A stretch of 64,000 bases of DNA from Pirellulaceae bacterium (GTDB taxonomy: Bacteria; Planctomycetota; Planctomycetia; Pirellulales; Pirellulaceae), in the NCBI GenBank assembly GCA_024102795.1, contig JAGFJK010000334.1, forward strand, positions 1 through 64,000. The letters are read 5' to 3'. A program made the translations under genes and the position numbers. The notes under the pieces are model-generated. The model saw only the letters and a program-made list of their open reading frames with translations, did no database searches and was not told the DNA's origin. Positions within the stretch are counted from its first letter, which is position 1. Every line of letters starts with the position of its first letter. Below are positions 29,046 through 38,798 of the stretch, piece after piece.

Positions 29046-29095
29046 GCGCACCGACCGCGCATCCAGCCCTTTGAACCTACGGATGATCCCGCCCC

Positions 29096-30073
29096 ATGAA
29101 TCGTCCCTCAGCCACCTTGGACCAGCCTTCCAGCGTGGCGCTGCGCCAGGATCCGTTGTCGGGCCGCTGGGTGTTGATCGCCGAGCAACGGGCCGCGCGG
29201 CCGCAAGGTTTTGTGGTCACCTCGCAGACACGGCCGGGCACGCTTTGCCCCTTCTGCCGGGGTCATGAAGCGGAAACCCCCACCAGCCTGGCAAGCTACC
29301 CGGCGGCGGAGGAATCGCCCGGCCAGGTGCCGGACTGGCTGGTGCGAGTGGTCCCGAACAAGTATCCGGCGGTCGGCAGCCACGAGGTGATCATCGAGTC
29401 GCCGCGGCATGTGGTAAGTCTGGCGGAATTGACGGACGACGAACTGCACTGGACGTTCATCGCGTACCGCGACCGGTTGCGGGCGCTGGCATCGCAGGAC
29501 GACATCGCCTATGGGCAGGTGTTCAAGAATGTCGGTCCGTCGGCCGGTGCCTCGCTGGAACACGTGCACAGCCAACTGATCGGGCTGCCCATCGTGCCGT
29601 CGGGTGTGCAGCGGGAACTGGACCACTTCCGCCAGCACGCTCAAGGCGCTGGCAGGTGTCTGCTGTGCGAATTGATCGGGAACGAGCAGGCCGATGGCAC
29701 TCGCGTCGTCGAGCAATCCGGCAGTTGCCTCGCCTGGTGCCCCTATGCCAGCCGATTCCCCTTCGAAGTCTGGCTGGCCCCTCGCCAGCATCTCACCGGC
29801 TTTGAACAGTCATCGCTCGAAGTGATCGGCGACGCGGCCATGCTGGCTCGCCGCGTGCTCGCCCGGCTGGAGGCCTGCCAGCCGAAGGTCAACTACAACT
29901 ACTACCTGCACACGTCGCCACTTCGCCCGCGGCCCGGCGACGATTTTCACTGGCACCTGGAGATTCTGCCTCGCCTGACCAGGACCGCGGGCTTCGAATG
30001 GGCCACCGAGATGCACATCAACCCGGTGGCCCCGGAGACCGCGGCCAACTTACTTGGCGAGCGGGGGGCGTAA
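29096..30073 (+). CDS. galT: Galactose-1-phosphate uridylyltransferase
   Basis: 325 residues, HIT superfamily. It exchanges UDP between glucose-1-phosphate and galactose-1-phosphate (Leloir pathway). Zinc-type CPFC lies at 51-54; the active site EHVHSQ gives His156 and nucleophile His158. The C-terminal block NYYLHTSPLRPRPGDDFHWHLEILPR is characteristic. The last residues (GERGA) and stop are encoded by a GCGAGCG-type hairpin repeat whose GTAA loop contains the stop. A GH57 gene follows, suggesting shared carbohydrate use. Confidence 0.93.
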   Translation: MNRPSATLDQPSSVALRQDPLSGRWVLIAEQRAARPQGFVVTSQTRPGTLCPFCRGHEAETPTSLASYPAAEESPGQVPDWLVRVVPNKYPAVGSHEVIIESPRHVVSLAELTDDELHWTFIAYRDRLRALASQDDIAYGQVFKNVGPSAGASLEHVHSQLIGLPIVPSGVQRELDHFRQHAQGAGRCLLCELIGNEQADGTRVVEQSGSCLAWCPYASRFPFEVWLAPRQHLTGFEQSSLEVIGDAAMLARRVLARLEACQPKVNYNYYLHTSPLRPRPGDDFHWHLEILPRLTRTAGFEWATEMHINPVAPETAANLLGERGA

Positions 30074-30122
30074 GCCCCCTGTTTCTCTGTCGGCGAGCGG
30101 GGGGCGTAAGCCCCCTGTTTCA
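30056..30122 (+). terminator. Two tandem hairpins at the galT stop
   Basis: Two copies of GGCGAGCG then GGGGGC-GTAA-GCCCCC then TGTTTC, starting near 30056 and 30091. The first GTAA contains the galT stop. A strong GC stem followed by a T-rich tail in the galT direction is terminator-like; the same family occurs at 11108 and 40288. Confidence 0.6.
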
Positions 30123-30320
30123 AGAACGCGACGCGCTCAAACCACACGCACGGCCAGACAGGCCCCAACGCCCACCACCACCGGGAACTGACTATTCCGG
30201 TTGGAAAAACTGGGCAACTCCGGTCCGGTTTGCCGATTGGTGTTGTGTCCATTGCGTCCCTTCCAGTACCCTTCCGCCGAACCTCCGGTGCCCCTTTTCG
30301 AGGAATTCGCGGCCCCCATC

Positions 30321-32552
30321 ATGACTCAACCCATCCGACTTTGCCTGGTCCTTCACAACCACCAGCCGATCGGCAATTTCGACAATGTGTTCGAGCAGGC
30401 GTATCAGGACAGCTATCTACCGCTGCTGAACGTATTCGAGCCGTACGAGTCCCTGAAGCTTTCGCTGCATACCAGCGGCCCGTTGATGGAGTGGCTGGAC
30501 GAGCATCATCCGGAGTACCTGGACCGGCTCGGTGCGCTGGTCGCCGCGGGCCGAGTGGAAATCGTCGGCGGCGCATTCTACGAACCGATCCTGACCATGA
30601 TTCCGCCCCGCGACCGGGTCGGCCAGATCCGCCGCTTCAGCGAGTGGCTGCAGCGGCGACTGGCGGCCGACATTCGCGGGATGTGGGTGCCCGAACGGGT
30701 CTGGGAGCAAGGGCTGACCAGCGACATCCAGGCGGCCGGCATCCAGTACACGGTGCTGGACGACTTTCACTTCCGCAACGCGGGCCTGGCCGACGAGCAG
30801 TTGTTCGGCTACTACGTGACCGAGGACCACGGCAACCTGGTCAGCGTGTTTCCGGGCAGCGAACGGCTGCGGTACCTGATTCCATTCGCCGATCCGTGTG
30901 AAACGATCAACTATTTGCGCGGGATCGCCCAGCGGCATCCGCACGCCGTGGTCGTATTCGGGGACGACGGCGAGAAGTTCGGCACCTGGCCGGACACGAA
31001 GAAACACGTCTATGAAGACGGCTGGCTGCGGCGGTTCTTCGACGCGCTGAGCGAAAACCGCGACTGGCTGCACACGACCACGCTGGCCGACGCCGTCGAC
31101 CATGTCGCTCCGCTGGGCACGATCTACCTGCCCGACGGCAGCTACCGCGAAATGACCGAATGGGTGCTGCCGCCGGACCTGCAGGTGGAATACGAAAGCG
31201 TCACGCACGAGATGGAACATGATCCTCGCTGGCACCGTCTGCGGCGGTTCATCCGCGGCGGCTTCTGGCGGAATTTTCGCGTCCGCTATCCCGAAGCCAA
31301 CGAGATGTACGCCCGCATGCTGATGGTCAGCCGCCGTTTGGCCGCGCTGGAGACCCGCGCGCAGGACGCAGGCAATCCGGACGCGGGCAGCTCGTCGCTC
31401 GCCCCGACGTTGGCCGAAGCCCGCCGCCTGCTGTACCGCGGACAGTGCAACTGCAGCTACTGGCACGGAGCGTTCGGAGGCATCTACCTGCCGCACCTGC
31501 GCAACGCCGTGTACCACAACTTGATTGCCGCCGACAATCTGCTGGAGCAGGCCGAGGGGCGCGTGGGAGCCTGGGTCGAGGCGACCGTCGCGGACTACAA
31601 CCTGGACGCCCGGCAGGAAGTCCGGCTGGCCAACGACAAGCTGGTCGGCCTGCTCGCCCCGGCTCATGGCGGCCACCTGTACGAGCTGGACGTGCGAGGC
31701 ATCTGCCACAACCTGCTGGCCACGCTCGCCCGCCGCCCCGAAGCCTATCACCGCAAGGTGCTCGCCGGCGCTCATCAGAACCAGGGCCACGTGGCCAGCA
31801 TTCACGACCGGGTGGTGTTCAAGCAGGCCGACCTGGACCAGCGCCTGCAGTACGATGCCTGGCCGCGGAAGAGCCTGGTCGATCATTTCTACGATCACGA
31901 TGCCCACCTGCAGTCCGTGCGGGCCGGCGCCGCGGTCGAACGCGGCGACTTCGCCCGCGGCGTGTATCAATCCAAGATTCGTCGCAGTCCCGACCGGATC
32001 CAGGTCCAGCTCACGCGAGTGGGCAACGCCTGGGGAATCCCGCTCAAGATCACCAAGGCCGTGACCTTGCAGGCCGGCAGCGGAACGCTCGACATCGCCT
32101 ACCTGCTGGAAGGCCTGCCGCCGCGCCGGCCCTTGCTGCTGGCCGTGGAATTCAACCTGGCGGGCCTGCCGGCCGGCGCCGACGACCGCTTTTTCTACCA
32201 GGGCCAGCACAATGTCCGCCTGGGACATCTCGGCACGCCGCTCGACCTGGCCGACGTCCGCGAGCTGGGCGTGGCCGACCAGTGGCTGGGAATCGACGTG
32301 CAACTGCGGACCGACCGCGACGCCGGCCTATGGGCGTTTCCGATCGAGTCGGTCAGCCAGTCCGAGGGCGGATTCGAGCTGGTCCACCAGTCGCTGGTCC
32401 TGCTGCCGCACTGGCGAGTCGAGGGCGACGCCCAGGGACGCTGGGCCGTCAACATCCAACTGGCCACGCATACGGCCCAAAACGTGCCCCATGCGATTGG
32501 CGGCGAGTCGAACGCCGCGTACGTTGTGCCCGCTGCCGCGCAGTTGGTCTAG
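30321..32552 (+). CDS. GH57 4-alpha-glucanotransferase / alpha-amylase
   Basis: 743 residues from ATG 30321. The N-terminal GH57 barrel opens with LVLHNHQPIGNF; the nucleophile region WVPERVWEQ gives Glu125 and the acid/base region FGDDGEKFG gives Asp215/Asp216, matching the Thermococcus litoralis glucanotransferase pair. The centre (MLMVSRRL, QCNCSYWHGAFGGIYLPHLR) is the DUF1925 type, and the C-terminal beta part (AHGGHLYELDVRGICHNLL onward) the DUF1926 type. It should remodel maltodextrin or glycogen-like glucans in the cytoplasm; no signal peptide is seen. Confidence 0.93.
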   Translation: MTQPIRLCLVLHNHQPIGNFDNVFEQAYQDSYLPLLNVFEPYESLKLSLHTSGPLMEWLDEHHPEYLDRLGALVAAGRVEIVGGAFYEPILTMIPPRDRVGQIRRFSEWLQRRLAADIRGMWVPERVWEQGLTSDIQAAGIQYTVLDDFHFRNAGLADEQLFGYYVTEDHGNLVSVFPGSERLRYLIPFADPCETINYLRGIAQRHPHAVVVFGDDGEKFGTWPDTKKHVYEDGWLRRFFDALSENRDWLHTTTLADAVDHVAPLGTIYLPDGSYREMTEWVLPPDLQVEYESVTHEMEHDPRWHRLRRFIRGGFWRNFRVRYPEANEMYARMLMVSRRLAALETRAQDAGNPDAGSSSLAPTLAEARRLLYRGQCNCSYWHGAFGGIYLPHLRNAVYHNLIAADNLLEQAEGRVGAWVEATVADYNLDARQEVRLANDKLVGLLAPAHGGHLYELDVRGICHNLLATLARRPEAYHRKVLAGAHQNQGHVASIHDRVVFKQADLDQRLQYDAWPRKSLVDHFYDHDAHLQSVRAGAAVERGDFARGVYQSKIRRSPDRIQVQLTRVGNAWGIPLKITKAVTLQAGSGTLDIAYLLEGLPPRRPLLLAVEFNLAGLPAGADDRFFYQGQHNVRLGHLGTPLDLADVRELGVADQWLGIDVQLRTDRDAGLWAFPIESVSQSEGGFELVHQSLVLLPHWRVEGDAQGRWAVNIQLATHTAQNVPHAIGGESNAAYVVPAAAQLV

Positions 32553-32581
32553 CCGGAAAGCCACGGCCGATCCGCGCTAGG

Positions 32582-33322
32582 CTACCGCTGAGCGGCGAGC
32601 GATCGCCAATCGACTGGACGACCCTCCAGTGCCTGAACCCAGGCCGAATTGTCCGTCGCGGATACCGGCAGCGCACTGTCCCGCCAGGCCAGGCGGCCCA
32701 GTACGGGCGGAATGCACCGCCGCCGCAGCTCGTCCAGGTTGCTGGCCGAGCTGGCGTCGGCCTCCCGCGGCGGCCGCACGTCGTTGAGCACGATGCCGGC
32801 GATCTCCAGTCCCTCGCGGAACGTGGCCGCCGCGATCAACGTCTGCAGCGTCTGGTTGATGACTCCCAGCACGTTCGGAGCCACAACGATCAGCGGGTAA
32901 CCCAGATCGTACGCCAGGTCCGCCACATACTCGTCGTCGGTCAGGGGCGTCATCAGCCCGCCCGCACCTTCCACAATCAGCAGCTCGCAGTGATCCCGCC
33001 AGGTGTCGGCGCCGCGGCGCAGCAGGTCGGCGTCCACCTCGCAGCCCTCTTGCCTGGCTGCCAGATGCGGGGCAAGCGGCGCGAGAAAAACTTGCGGGCA
33101 GACAGCCGGCAACGACAGTGGCCGACCAGCGGCTTCCCACAATTGCAGTGCGTCGTCCGATACTTGCTTGCCGCCCTTCAGCCGGCAGCCGCTGGCCACC
33201 GGCTTGTAGACTCCGACGCGACAGCCCGACGCGGCCAGTTGCCGAGCGATCGCGGCGGCAACCGTCGTCTTGCCGACGCCCGTATCGGTGCCCGTGACAA
33301 ACAATCCCAACGGCCGTTTCAC
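32582..33322 (-). CDS. bioD: Dethiobiotin synthetase
   Basis: 246 residues. ATP-dependent closure of the ureido ring of dethiobiotin from diaminopelargonate. P-loop GTDTGVGKTT at 11-20, substrate loop YKPVASG near 39-45, and the second phosphate-binding motif IVEGAGGLMTPLTDD. Other biotin genes are not adjacent. Biotin is needed by the decarboxylase encoded at 56951-60604. It converges with the GH57 gene, 29 bp between stops. Confidence 0.95.
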   Translation of the reverse strand: MKRPLGLFVTGTDTGVGKTTVAAAIARQLAASGCRVGVYKPVASGCRLKGGKQVSDDALQLWEAAGRPLSLPAVCPQVFLAPLAPHLAARQEGCEVDADLLRRGADTWRDHCELLIVEGAGGLMTPLTDDEYVADLAYDLGYPLIVVAPNVLGVINQTLQTLIAAATFREGLEIAGIVLNDVRPPREADASSASNLDELRRRCIPPVLGRLAWRDSALPVSATDNSAWVQALEGRPVDWRSLAAQR

Positions 33323-33507
33323 GTGCGTCCCCTATCGGTTACCATCGCCATCAGTCAATCGCCGCCTTTCGCTCCGCGAAAGTGGCGGTGGCCGGAGGCC
33401 CGCCACCACCTGGGAGACCGTGCAGCGTTTAAGTGGTTTTTATCATGGGATTTGACGTGACAAGCTAGTAACGAATTCGGCTACGGCCAGCCCCCTTCGA
33501 ACTCCCT

Positions 33508-33545
33508 CTGGCTCCCTCCCCGGCTTCGAGAGAGTGCAGCTTTGA
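33508..33545. repeat. Lone left arm of the GC-rich element family
   Basis: CTCCCTCCCCGGCTTCGAGA followed by GAGTGCAGCTTTGAA matches the left arm at 2030 and is the inverse of GAAGCCGGGGAGGGAGCCAG at 36539. A TTTCGCTCCGCGAAAG palindrome also lies at 33367-33382 in the same gap. Confidence 0.6.
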
Positions 33546-33669
33546 ATTTGTCTTAAGTCAAGTGTTTACAGCGTCCCCAGTTTCGGATAAACCCCGTGAA
33601 GTCCCGACGCGTAGGTTTTGGGATTGCGCTGTCAATGGCTCCCGCTGTGACGCCCCCCATAGATCCCGC

Positions 33670-33912
33670 CTGGCTCCCTCCCCGCTTCGGGGAGGGCTGG
33701 GGAGGGGTCTTACGGGCTGGTGACGACACGACCATTCGATGGACCGCGACCGGGAATACACCTCTGGCAACTTCTGCCAGCGGAGACACAGAGCTAGCAA
33801 CGGCAGAGGAATGTCGTGCTCATGGTCTCGCGACCCTGGCAGCTAGTAGCTGAGTTTGGACCAGGTGCTGAAGAGCCCCTCCCCATCCCTCCCCGAAGCG
33901 GGGAGGGGGCCA
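33670..33912. repeat. GC-rich inverted-arm element, copy 1 (243 bp)
   Basis: Left arm 33670-33711 and right arm 33871-33912 are near-perfect inverted copies of about 42 bp; each arm itself contains the palindrome CCCCGCTTCGGGG. The 160-bp interior shares TGGCAACTTCTGCC and a TAGTAGCTGAGTTTGGACCA block with copy 3 at 51947. It lies between divergent bioD and aguB; the rest of the interval 33323-34007 shows no gene. Confidence 0.75.
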
Positions 33913-34007
33913 GATGGAGTTCAAAGGGTGGGGGCGTCGCTCCAAATTCTTTCTTAGAAACAACTTAAAGGCCACACGATCTCCAAGAGCCCCCCATTGT
34001 CATCACC

Positions 34008-34895
34008 ATGCCTGCCCCGAAGACCGTACACGTCGCCTTGATTCAGCAGAGCTGCGGCCCGTCGAAGGCGGACAACCTGGCCCATGCGCTGCGGCAGGTC
34101 GAGGCCGCGGCCGGCCAGGGCGCTCAGATCGTCTGCCTGCAGGAGCTGTTCGCCACTCCCTATCCCTGCCAGTCCGAGGACCACGCCCGGTTCGAGGAGG
34201 CCGAACCGATTCCGGGGCCCACCACCACGGCCCTGGCCGACGCGGCCGCTCGCCACCAGGTCGTGATCGTCGGTTCGTTGTTCGAACGCCGCGCGCCCGG
34301 ATTGTATCACAACACGGCCGTGGTGCTGGATGCCGACGGTTCGCAGGCCGGCATGTACCGCAAGATGCACATCCCGGACGACCCGCTGTACTACGAAAAG
34401 TTTTACTTCACGCCGGGCGATCTGGGCTTTCGGGCGTTCGACACGCGCTACGGGCGGGTCGGTGTCTGTGTGTGCTGGGACCAGTGGTTCCCCGAAGCCG
34501 CTCGGCTGACCGCCCTGCACGGTGCCGAGATCCTGTTCTATCCCACGGCGATCGGCTGGCTGCCCGACGAGAAGGACCGCTACGGGGCCAGCCAGCACTC
34601 GGCCTGGGAAACCATGATGCGGAGCCACGCGATCGCCAACGGCCTGTTCGTGGCCGCTCCCAACCGGGTGGGCCGGGAGGGAGCGCTGGAGTTCTGGGGC
34701 GCCTCGTTCGTCAGCGATCCGTACGGCAACGTCCTGCAGCGAGGTTCGCACGAACAGCCGCAGATCGTGCACTGCCCTTGCGACCTGTCGCTGATCGATA
34801 CCGCTCGCACTCACTGGCCGTTTCTGCGCGACCGGCGGATCGATGCCTACTCGGACCTGGCGCGGCGGTACCTGGACGATGCGACCGGACGGTAG
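34008..34895 (+). CDS. aguB: N-carbamoylputrescine amidase
   Basis: 295 residues, nitrilase superfamily. It hydrolyses N-carbamoylputrescine to putrescine, CO2 and ammonia. The catalytic triad is Glu46 (CLQELFATPY), Lys119 (YRKMHIPD) and Cys156 (VCWDQWFPEAAR). The block TAIGWLPDEKDRYGASQ is characteristic of AguB. It is followed 36 bp later by aguA, giving the full agmatine-to-putrescine route. Confidence 0.95.
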   Translation: MPAPKTVHVALIQQSCGPSKADNLAHALRQVEAAAGQGAQIVCLQELFATPYPCQSEDHARFEEAEPIPGPTTTALADAAARHQVVIVGSLFERRAPGLYHNTAVVLDADGSQAGMYRKMHIPDDPLYYEKFYFTPGDLGFRAFDTRYGRVGVCVCWDQWFPEAARLTALHGAEILFYPTAIGWLPDEKDRYGASQHSAWETMMRSHAIANGLFVAAPNRVGREGALEFWGASFVSDPYGNVLQRGSHEQPQIVHCPCDLSLIDTARTHWPFLRDRRIDAYSDLARRYLDDATGR

Positions 34896-34931
34896 GCGAG
34901 CGGATCGAGCGGGAATCGGAGCAACCGGCCA

Positions 34932-36011
34932 ATGGAATCAGTGCCCGTGGAATCAGGGCCCGTGGAATCAGCAATGCCGCAAGCCACCGACACGCCGCGG
35001 CAACTGGGCTACCGCTGGCCGGCCGAGTGGGAGCCGCATGCCGCCACCTGGCTCACCTGGCCGCACAACCCCAATACCTGGCCGGGGCGCCTGCCGCTGG
35101 CGCAAGCGGAATTCGCCCAGTTTGTCCGCGCTCTGGCCCGGTTCGAACGGGTCGAGCTGCTGGTGAGCAACCCGGCGGTGCGCGACCAGGCGGCGGCGGA
35201 GCTGCGCGGCGTTGCCCACGTGGTCGTTCACTCCAGGCCCACGAACGACTCCTGGATGCGGGACTACGGCCCGACGTTCTTGAAGCATTCGGTTAGCGGC
35301 CAGCCGGCCCTGGTCGATTGGCAATACAACGCCTGGGGCGGCAAGTATCCGCCCTGGGACGACGACAACCGGGTGCCGGCCTGGATCGCCGACCTGCGTG
35401 GCTGCCGCCGCTTTGCCGTCGACCGGGTACTGGAAGGCGGCGCGATCGAAGGCAACGGGCAGGGGCTGGTGCTGACCACCGAGGACTGCCTGCTGAATTC
35501 GAACCGCAATGCCGGCGCGACCCGCGAGTCGATGGAGCGGTTGCTGCGAGATTACCTGGCGGCGGACGAAATCTGCTGGCTGCTGGGACAGGGCATCGAC
35601 GGCGACGACACGGACGGGCATATCGATCAACTGGCCCGCTTCGTCAACGCCACCACGGTCGTCGCGCCGATGGCCGGGGAGCCGGCCGACCCGCAGGCCG
35701 CTCCGCTGGCCGAGAACCTGCGGCGGCTGGAACAGTTTCGCACCTCCGCCGGGTCCCGTCTGGATGTCATTCGGCTGCCGATGCCGGCTGCCAGGTACTG
35801 CCAAGGCCAGCGGCTGCCGTGCAGCTACTGCAATTTCTATATCGCCAACCAGGCCGTGCTGGTTCCGCAGTTCGACGATCCGGCCGACGCGCGCGTGCTG
35901 GGGATTCTCAGCGACCTGTTCCCGGAACGCGAGGTGGTCGGCGTGTCCGCGCTGGAGCTGGTCTGGGGCCTGGGAGCGTTTCATTGCCTGACGCAGCAGG
36001 AACCGGCATAG
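34932..36011 (+). CDS. aguA: Agmatine deiminase
   Basis: 359 residues from ATG 34932; ATG 34974 (residue 15) may be the true start because residues 2-14 are a low-complexity ES-VPVESGPVESA repeat made by a 15-bp DNA repeat. It converts agmatine to N-carbamoylputrescine. PAD-fold motifs are GYRWPAEWEPHAATWLTWPH, NDSWMRDYGPTF, the LEGGAIEGNG stretch, GDDTDGHIDQLARF and the active-site Cys in FHCLTQQEP near the end. Pairs with aguB just upstream. Confidence 0.95.
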   Translation: MESVPVESGPVESAMPQATDTPRQLGYRWPAEWEPHAATWLTWPHNPNTWPGRLPLAQAEFAQFVRALARFERVELLVSNPAVRDQAAAELRGVAHVVVHSRPTNDSWMRDYGPTFLKHSVSGQPALVDWQYNAWGGKYPPWDDDNRVPAWIADLRGCRRFAVDRVLEGGAIEGNGQGLVLTTEDCLLNSNRNAGATRESMERLLRDYLAADEICWLLGQGIDGDDTDGHIDQLARFVNATTVVAPMAGEPADPQAAPLAENLRRLEQFRTSAGSRLDVIRLPMPAARYCQGQRLPCSYCNFYIANQAVLVPQFDDPADARVLGILSDLFPEREVVGVSALELVWGLGAFHCLTQQEPA

Positions 36012-36081
36012 AGGTTGTGCAGCTTTCTAAGGCGTTGGAACCTCGGTGTTTAGGGGGTGTGGCTACCGGGAACTTTGGATG

Positions 36082-36193
36082 GCCTCTGCTTCCGCGAGCT
36101 CTCCCCCTTGAAATCCCTCAAACTCTTGCCCGATGACAGCCACCGGATAAGACTCGCCTCTGCTTCCGCGAGCTCTCCCCCTTGAAATCCCTC
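36082..36193. repeat. Two direct 38-bp repeats before inverted-arm element
   Basis: Copies at 36082-36119 and 36156-36193 both start GCCTCTGCTTCCGCGAGC and end GAAATCCCTC without mismatch. The second copy runs into the left arm of the element at 36193. Confidence 0.75.
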
Positions 36194-36434
36194 TGGCCCC
36201 CTCCCCGCTTCGGGGAGGGCTGGGGAGGGGCCTGCGGGGTTAGAGCGGTCAACCAGTTGTTCAACGCGCAGAATGGACTGGAAGGCACGCGGACTCTTTG
36301 TAATTCGGGTTTGGAATCCGGGACCGGATGTATGCGTTCAGATTGTAATAGAGCGGATCTGTTTGGCGCGGGTTGAGTTTGGAAGTGCCAGAAGAGCCCC
36401 TCCCCAGCCCTCCCCGAAGCGGGGAGGGGGCCAG
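36193..36434. repeat. GC-rich inverted-arm element, copy 2 (242 bp)
   Basis: Left arm 36193-36232 and right arm about 36392-36434 are inverted copies with the same self-palindromic core as copy 1. The interior does not resemble copies 1 and 3, although the total length is within a base of copy 1. It lies between the convergent aguA and lipoprotein genes. Elsewhere in 36012-36718 an inverse arm occurs at 36539-36558; no gene is seen. Confidence 0.75.
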
Positions 36435-36718
36435 AAGTGATTTGTGGGGTTTCCCGCGCCGGTCGGAAAACCGGATCGAATAGTCGACCAAAATATCCCG
36501 AAACATGCTGGCAAAACGCCTTTATAGCCGCACGACCTCGGAAGCCGGGGAGGGAGCCAGACGGGCGTGGAACCAATCTCGCCCGGCAACTCAGCTGACC
36601 GCCCCAACTTGTCTTCGCACGCGGAGCGTGATGGCTTCGGTAATTCGCGGGCGCGCCGCTGCCACGCCGGCGCGCAAGTCCGTGGCGGGATGGACTTGCG
36701 CGCCGTGGCGAGCAGTAC

Positions 36719-37189
36719 CTACTGGCTGGTCAGCCGGAAGTCGACGCCCTCGGCGCCTTCGGCCGGCACGTCGAACTTGGTGTTGGACTTTTCCGGGTCC
36801 GTGTAGCGTTCGGGCAGCTTGGGACCGGTTTGCAAGGTGACTCCTGGCGGCGGCGCCCCGCCACCTTCCACCATGGCCTGAAGCTGACCCTCGTCCATTC
36901 CCTCGCCGAGCTCCTGGACGCCCGAGACCACGGGCTTGAAGTAAATCTGGTTCGGGCCAGGTTCGGCTCCTGCCACCAGGTCATACTTGCCATCGGCCCG
37001 AGTCACTCCGGAACCGACATGGTTCTCGGCCGCAAAGCAGACCTCGACGCCTTCCAGAGGCTGACCGTCCAGTGTCACGGTACCCGAAACGGCGACCGTC
37101 TTGACCGACTTGCGGCGGCCGGAACTGCAACCGGCCACACTGATCAGGCACAATGCCAGCACCATCAACCAACCCACTGTCCTCACCAT
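36719..37189 (-). CDS. Carboxypeptidase-regulatory-like lipoprotein
   Basis: 156 residues. Lipobox LISVAGC with Cys21. The mature part opens VAVSGTVTLDGQPLEGVEVCF and includes SGVTRADGKYDL, the transthyretin-like carboxypeptidase regulatory fold common in planctomycete lipoproteins encoded beside DUF1559 genes. Role unknown; probably surface structure together with the pseudopilins. It lies downstream of the first DUF1559 gene, separated by a terminator. Confidence 0.85.
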   Translation of the reverse strand: MVRTVGWLMVLALCLISVAGCSSGRRKSVKTVAVSGTVTLDGQPLEGVEVCFAAENHVGSGVTRADGKYDLVAGAEPGPNQIYFKPVVSGVQELGEGMDEGQLQAMVEGGGAPPPGVTLQTGPKLPERYTDPEKSNTKFDVPAEGAEGVDFRLTSQ

Positions 37190-37247
37190 GTTGCGTGTCT
37201 CCCCCTACGATCTGAAGCCTGAAAAATGCCTGTCTCAACGGGCAACG

Positions 37248-37294
37248 AAAAAAACCGCTGGCCAACCAGCAGTCGCCGGGTCGGTCAGCGGTTT
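37248..37294 (-). terminator. Candidate intrinsic terminator after DUF1559 copy 1
   Basis: AAACCGCTG (37252-37260) pairs with CAGCGGTTT (37286-37294); on the minus strand the stem is followed by TTTTTT (complement of the A run at 37248-37254). Confidence 0.55.
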
Positions 37295-37361
37295 CGAGAA
37301 TCTGAAACGCATTCGTGCGATGGTCCCGTGACAGCCACGACACCGTCGCCCCACGACACGG

Positions 37362-38435
37362 CTACGGCAATTCTACCGGTTCGCCGTCCGCAGTGTAATT
37401 GAGGCGGAGCAAAACCAGGTAGTCCATCAGTTCCGGCAGGAACTTGACCGCTCCGTCGCACATGACGAACTGAGCCCCACCCGGGTGGAAGCTGTTGAAG
37501 TTCCAGGCGTAGTTGCGGCGATAGACGTCCGCGTTGTAGATGCCGTTGATGTGGAACCAGATCCGGTGGCGGACGTCCGAGAAATTGTTCAATACGCGGC
37601 TGCTGTTGCTGACCACTCGGCCATGGCAGCAGGTGTGCGTACCGGTCAGACCCCAAGGACCGTAAACCCAACTCGTTTTTTGGTCCAGACCATCGCCGCC
37701 AGCCGCTTCGCCGACCATCGTCGAGTTGCTGGTTCCGTCGCGGATGTCGGCGAATTTGGCCGACCCATTGTTGCCGAAGGCGCCGCGGCGGATGTCGCTG
37801 CTGTAGACGTGGTAGGGGGCATTGTAGTCGGTGAACACGCCCGTGCAGAACAGGTAGCTGGCCCGCCGAGCGTCCCGCATGCTGTAGAAGTTGGTCGTCC
37901 CCTGCTGGTAGCTGCGCAGCTCACCCGCGTTGGGGTCCGACGGGCACTCCAGCCACTTCAATCGCAGTCCCTCGCCTGCCTTTCCAGGTCCTCCCAGGTT
38001 GGTGTTCCAGTAGCCGTCGTTGTTCAGGTCACTGGCCTGGTCGTCCGTGCCAACCACCGGACCGCCGTAGGGGCTGTCCATGCTGGAACACTGGTTGAAA
38101 TCGTACTTATCGTGGATGGTATCGCCTTCGATGAAAGGCAACAGCATGGCGAAGCCCGTGGTGTTCTTGACGCCACCTTTGTAGTAAGTCGTCCAGCCGC
38201 CATTCATCCGGCCAGAGTTGAGCAGGGCCGGCGGGAACACGTGATACGTGTCGTGGTAGTTGTGAACCGCCAAGCCGATCTGCTTCAGATTGTTGCTGCA
38301 CTGCATGCGGCGAGCCGCCTCGCGGGCGGCCTGCACGGCCGGTAACAACAGGGCCACCAGAATCCCGATGATGGCGATGACGACGAGCAGTTCGACGAGG
38401 GTAAAACCTCGCCTGCGACCGGAGAACATGGTCAA
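37362..38435 (-). CDS. DUF1559 pseudopilin-like protein, copy 1
   Basis: 357 residues. Type IV prepilin/type II secretion N-terminus: basic start, cleavage after Gly10 ([18 protein letters not shown]) with Glu at mature position 5, then a hydrophobic helix. DUF1559 follows: [29 protein letters not shown], an [10 protein letters not shown] block, and a C-terminus [18 protein letters not shown] and GEPVELP shared by all five copies. The mature protein is probably exported and assembled or surface-retained; the fibre or substrate is unknown. ATG 38435 or 38429 may be used. Confidence 0.93.
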   Translation of the reverse strand: MTMFSGRRRGFTLVELLVVIAIIGILVALLLPAVQAAREAARRMQCSNNLKQIGLAVHNYHDTYHVFPPALLNSGRMNGGWTTYYKGGVKNTTGFAMLLPFIEGDTIHDKYDFNQCSSMDSPYGGPVVGTDDQASDLNNDGYWNTNLGGPGKAGEGLRLKWLECPSDPNAGELRSYQQGTTNFYSMRDARRASYLFCTGVFTDYNAPYHVYSSDIRRGAFGNNGSAKFADIRDGTSNSTMVGEAAGGDGLDQKTSWVYGPWGLTGTHTCCHGRVVSNSSRVLNNFSDVRHRIWFHINGIYNADVYRRNYAWNFNSFHPGGAQFVMCDGAVKFLPELMDYLVLLRLNYTADGEPVELP

Positions 38436-38575
38436 ATCTCCTTGCGAAAACCTGGGAAAAGAAATCAGGATGAGAACGGCGCGCGCGCCGAGACCCTCAA
38501 GACGGGAGACCTAGAACGCTGACACTCCTGCCGGCAGAACGCCGGTTCCGTGCCGACGCACGGATTTCGAACAGG

Positions 38576-38613
38576 CTCATTGAAACCGAGCCCGGCCAGG
38601 AATGCAAGAAGAT
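38576..38613 (-). promoter_or_regulatory. Conserved upstream block of DUF1559 copy 1
   Basis: About 140 bp before the start; reads (plus strand) CATTGAAAC, then GGCCAGGA, then GCAAGAAGATT. Similar blocks precede copies 2 and 3. Function unknown; promoter or operator are possible. Confidence 0.45.
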
Positions 38614-38798
38614 TTTCGCGGCTCCCGGATGGAATTTTCCAGGTTTGTGCGGATTTTACTCCGCGAATCGCCTGAGCTTACGTTCTCCTAGTCCAACCAC
38701 ACCCCCTGACTGATGTATTATTGGGTGATATTCGTCGCAGCACAGATCCGAGGCCCGTCACGCACTTGCGGTGGTGACGGGCCCGCGGCCTGTCAACA

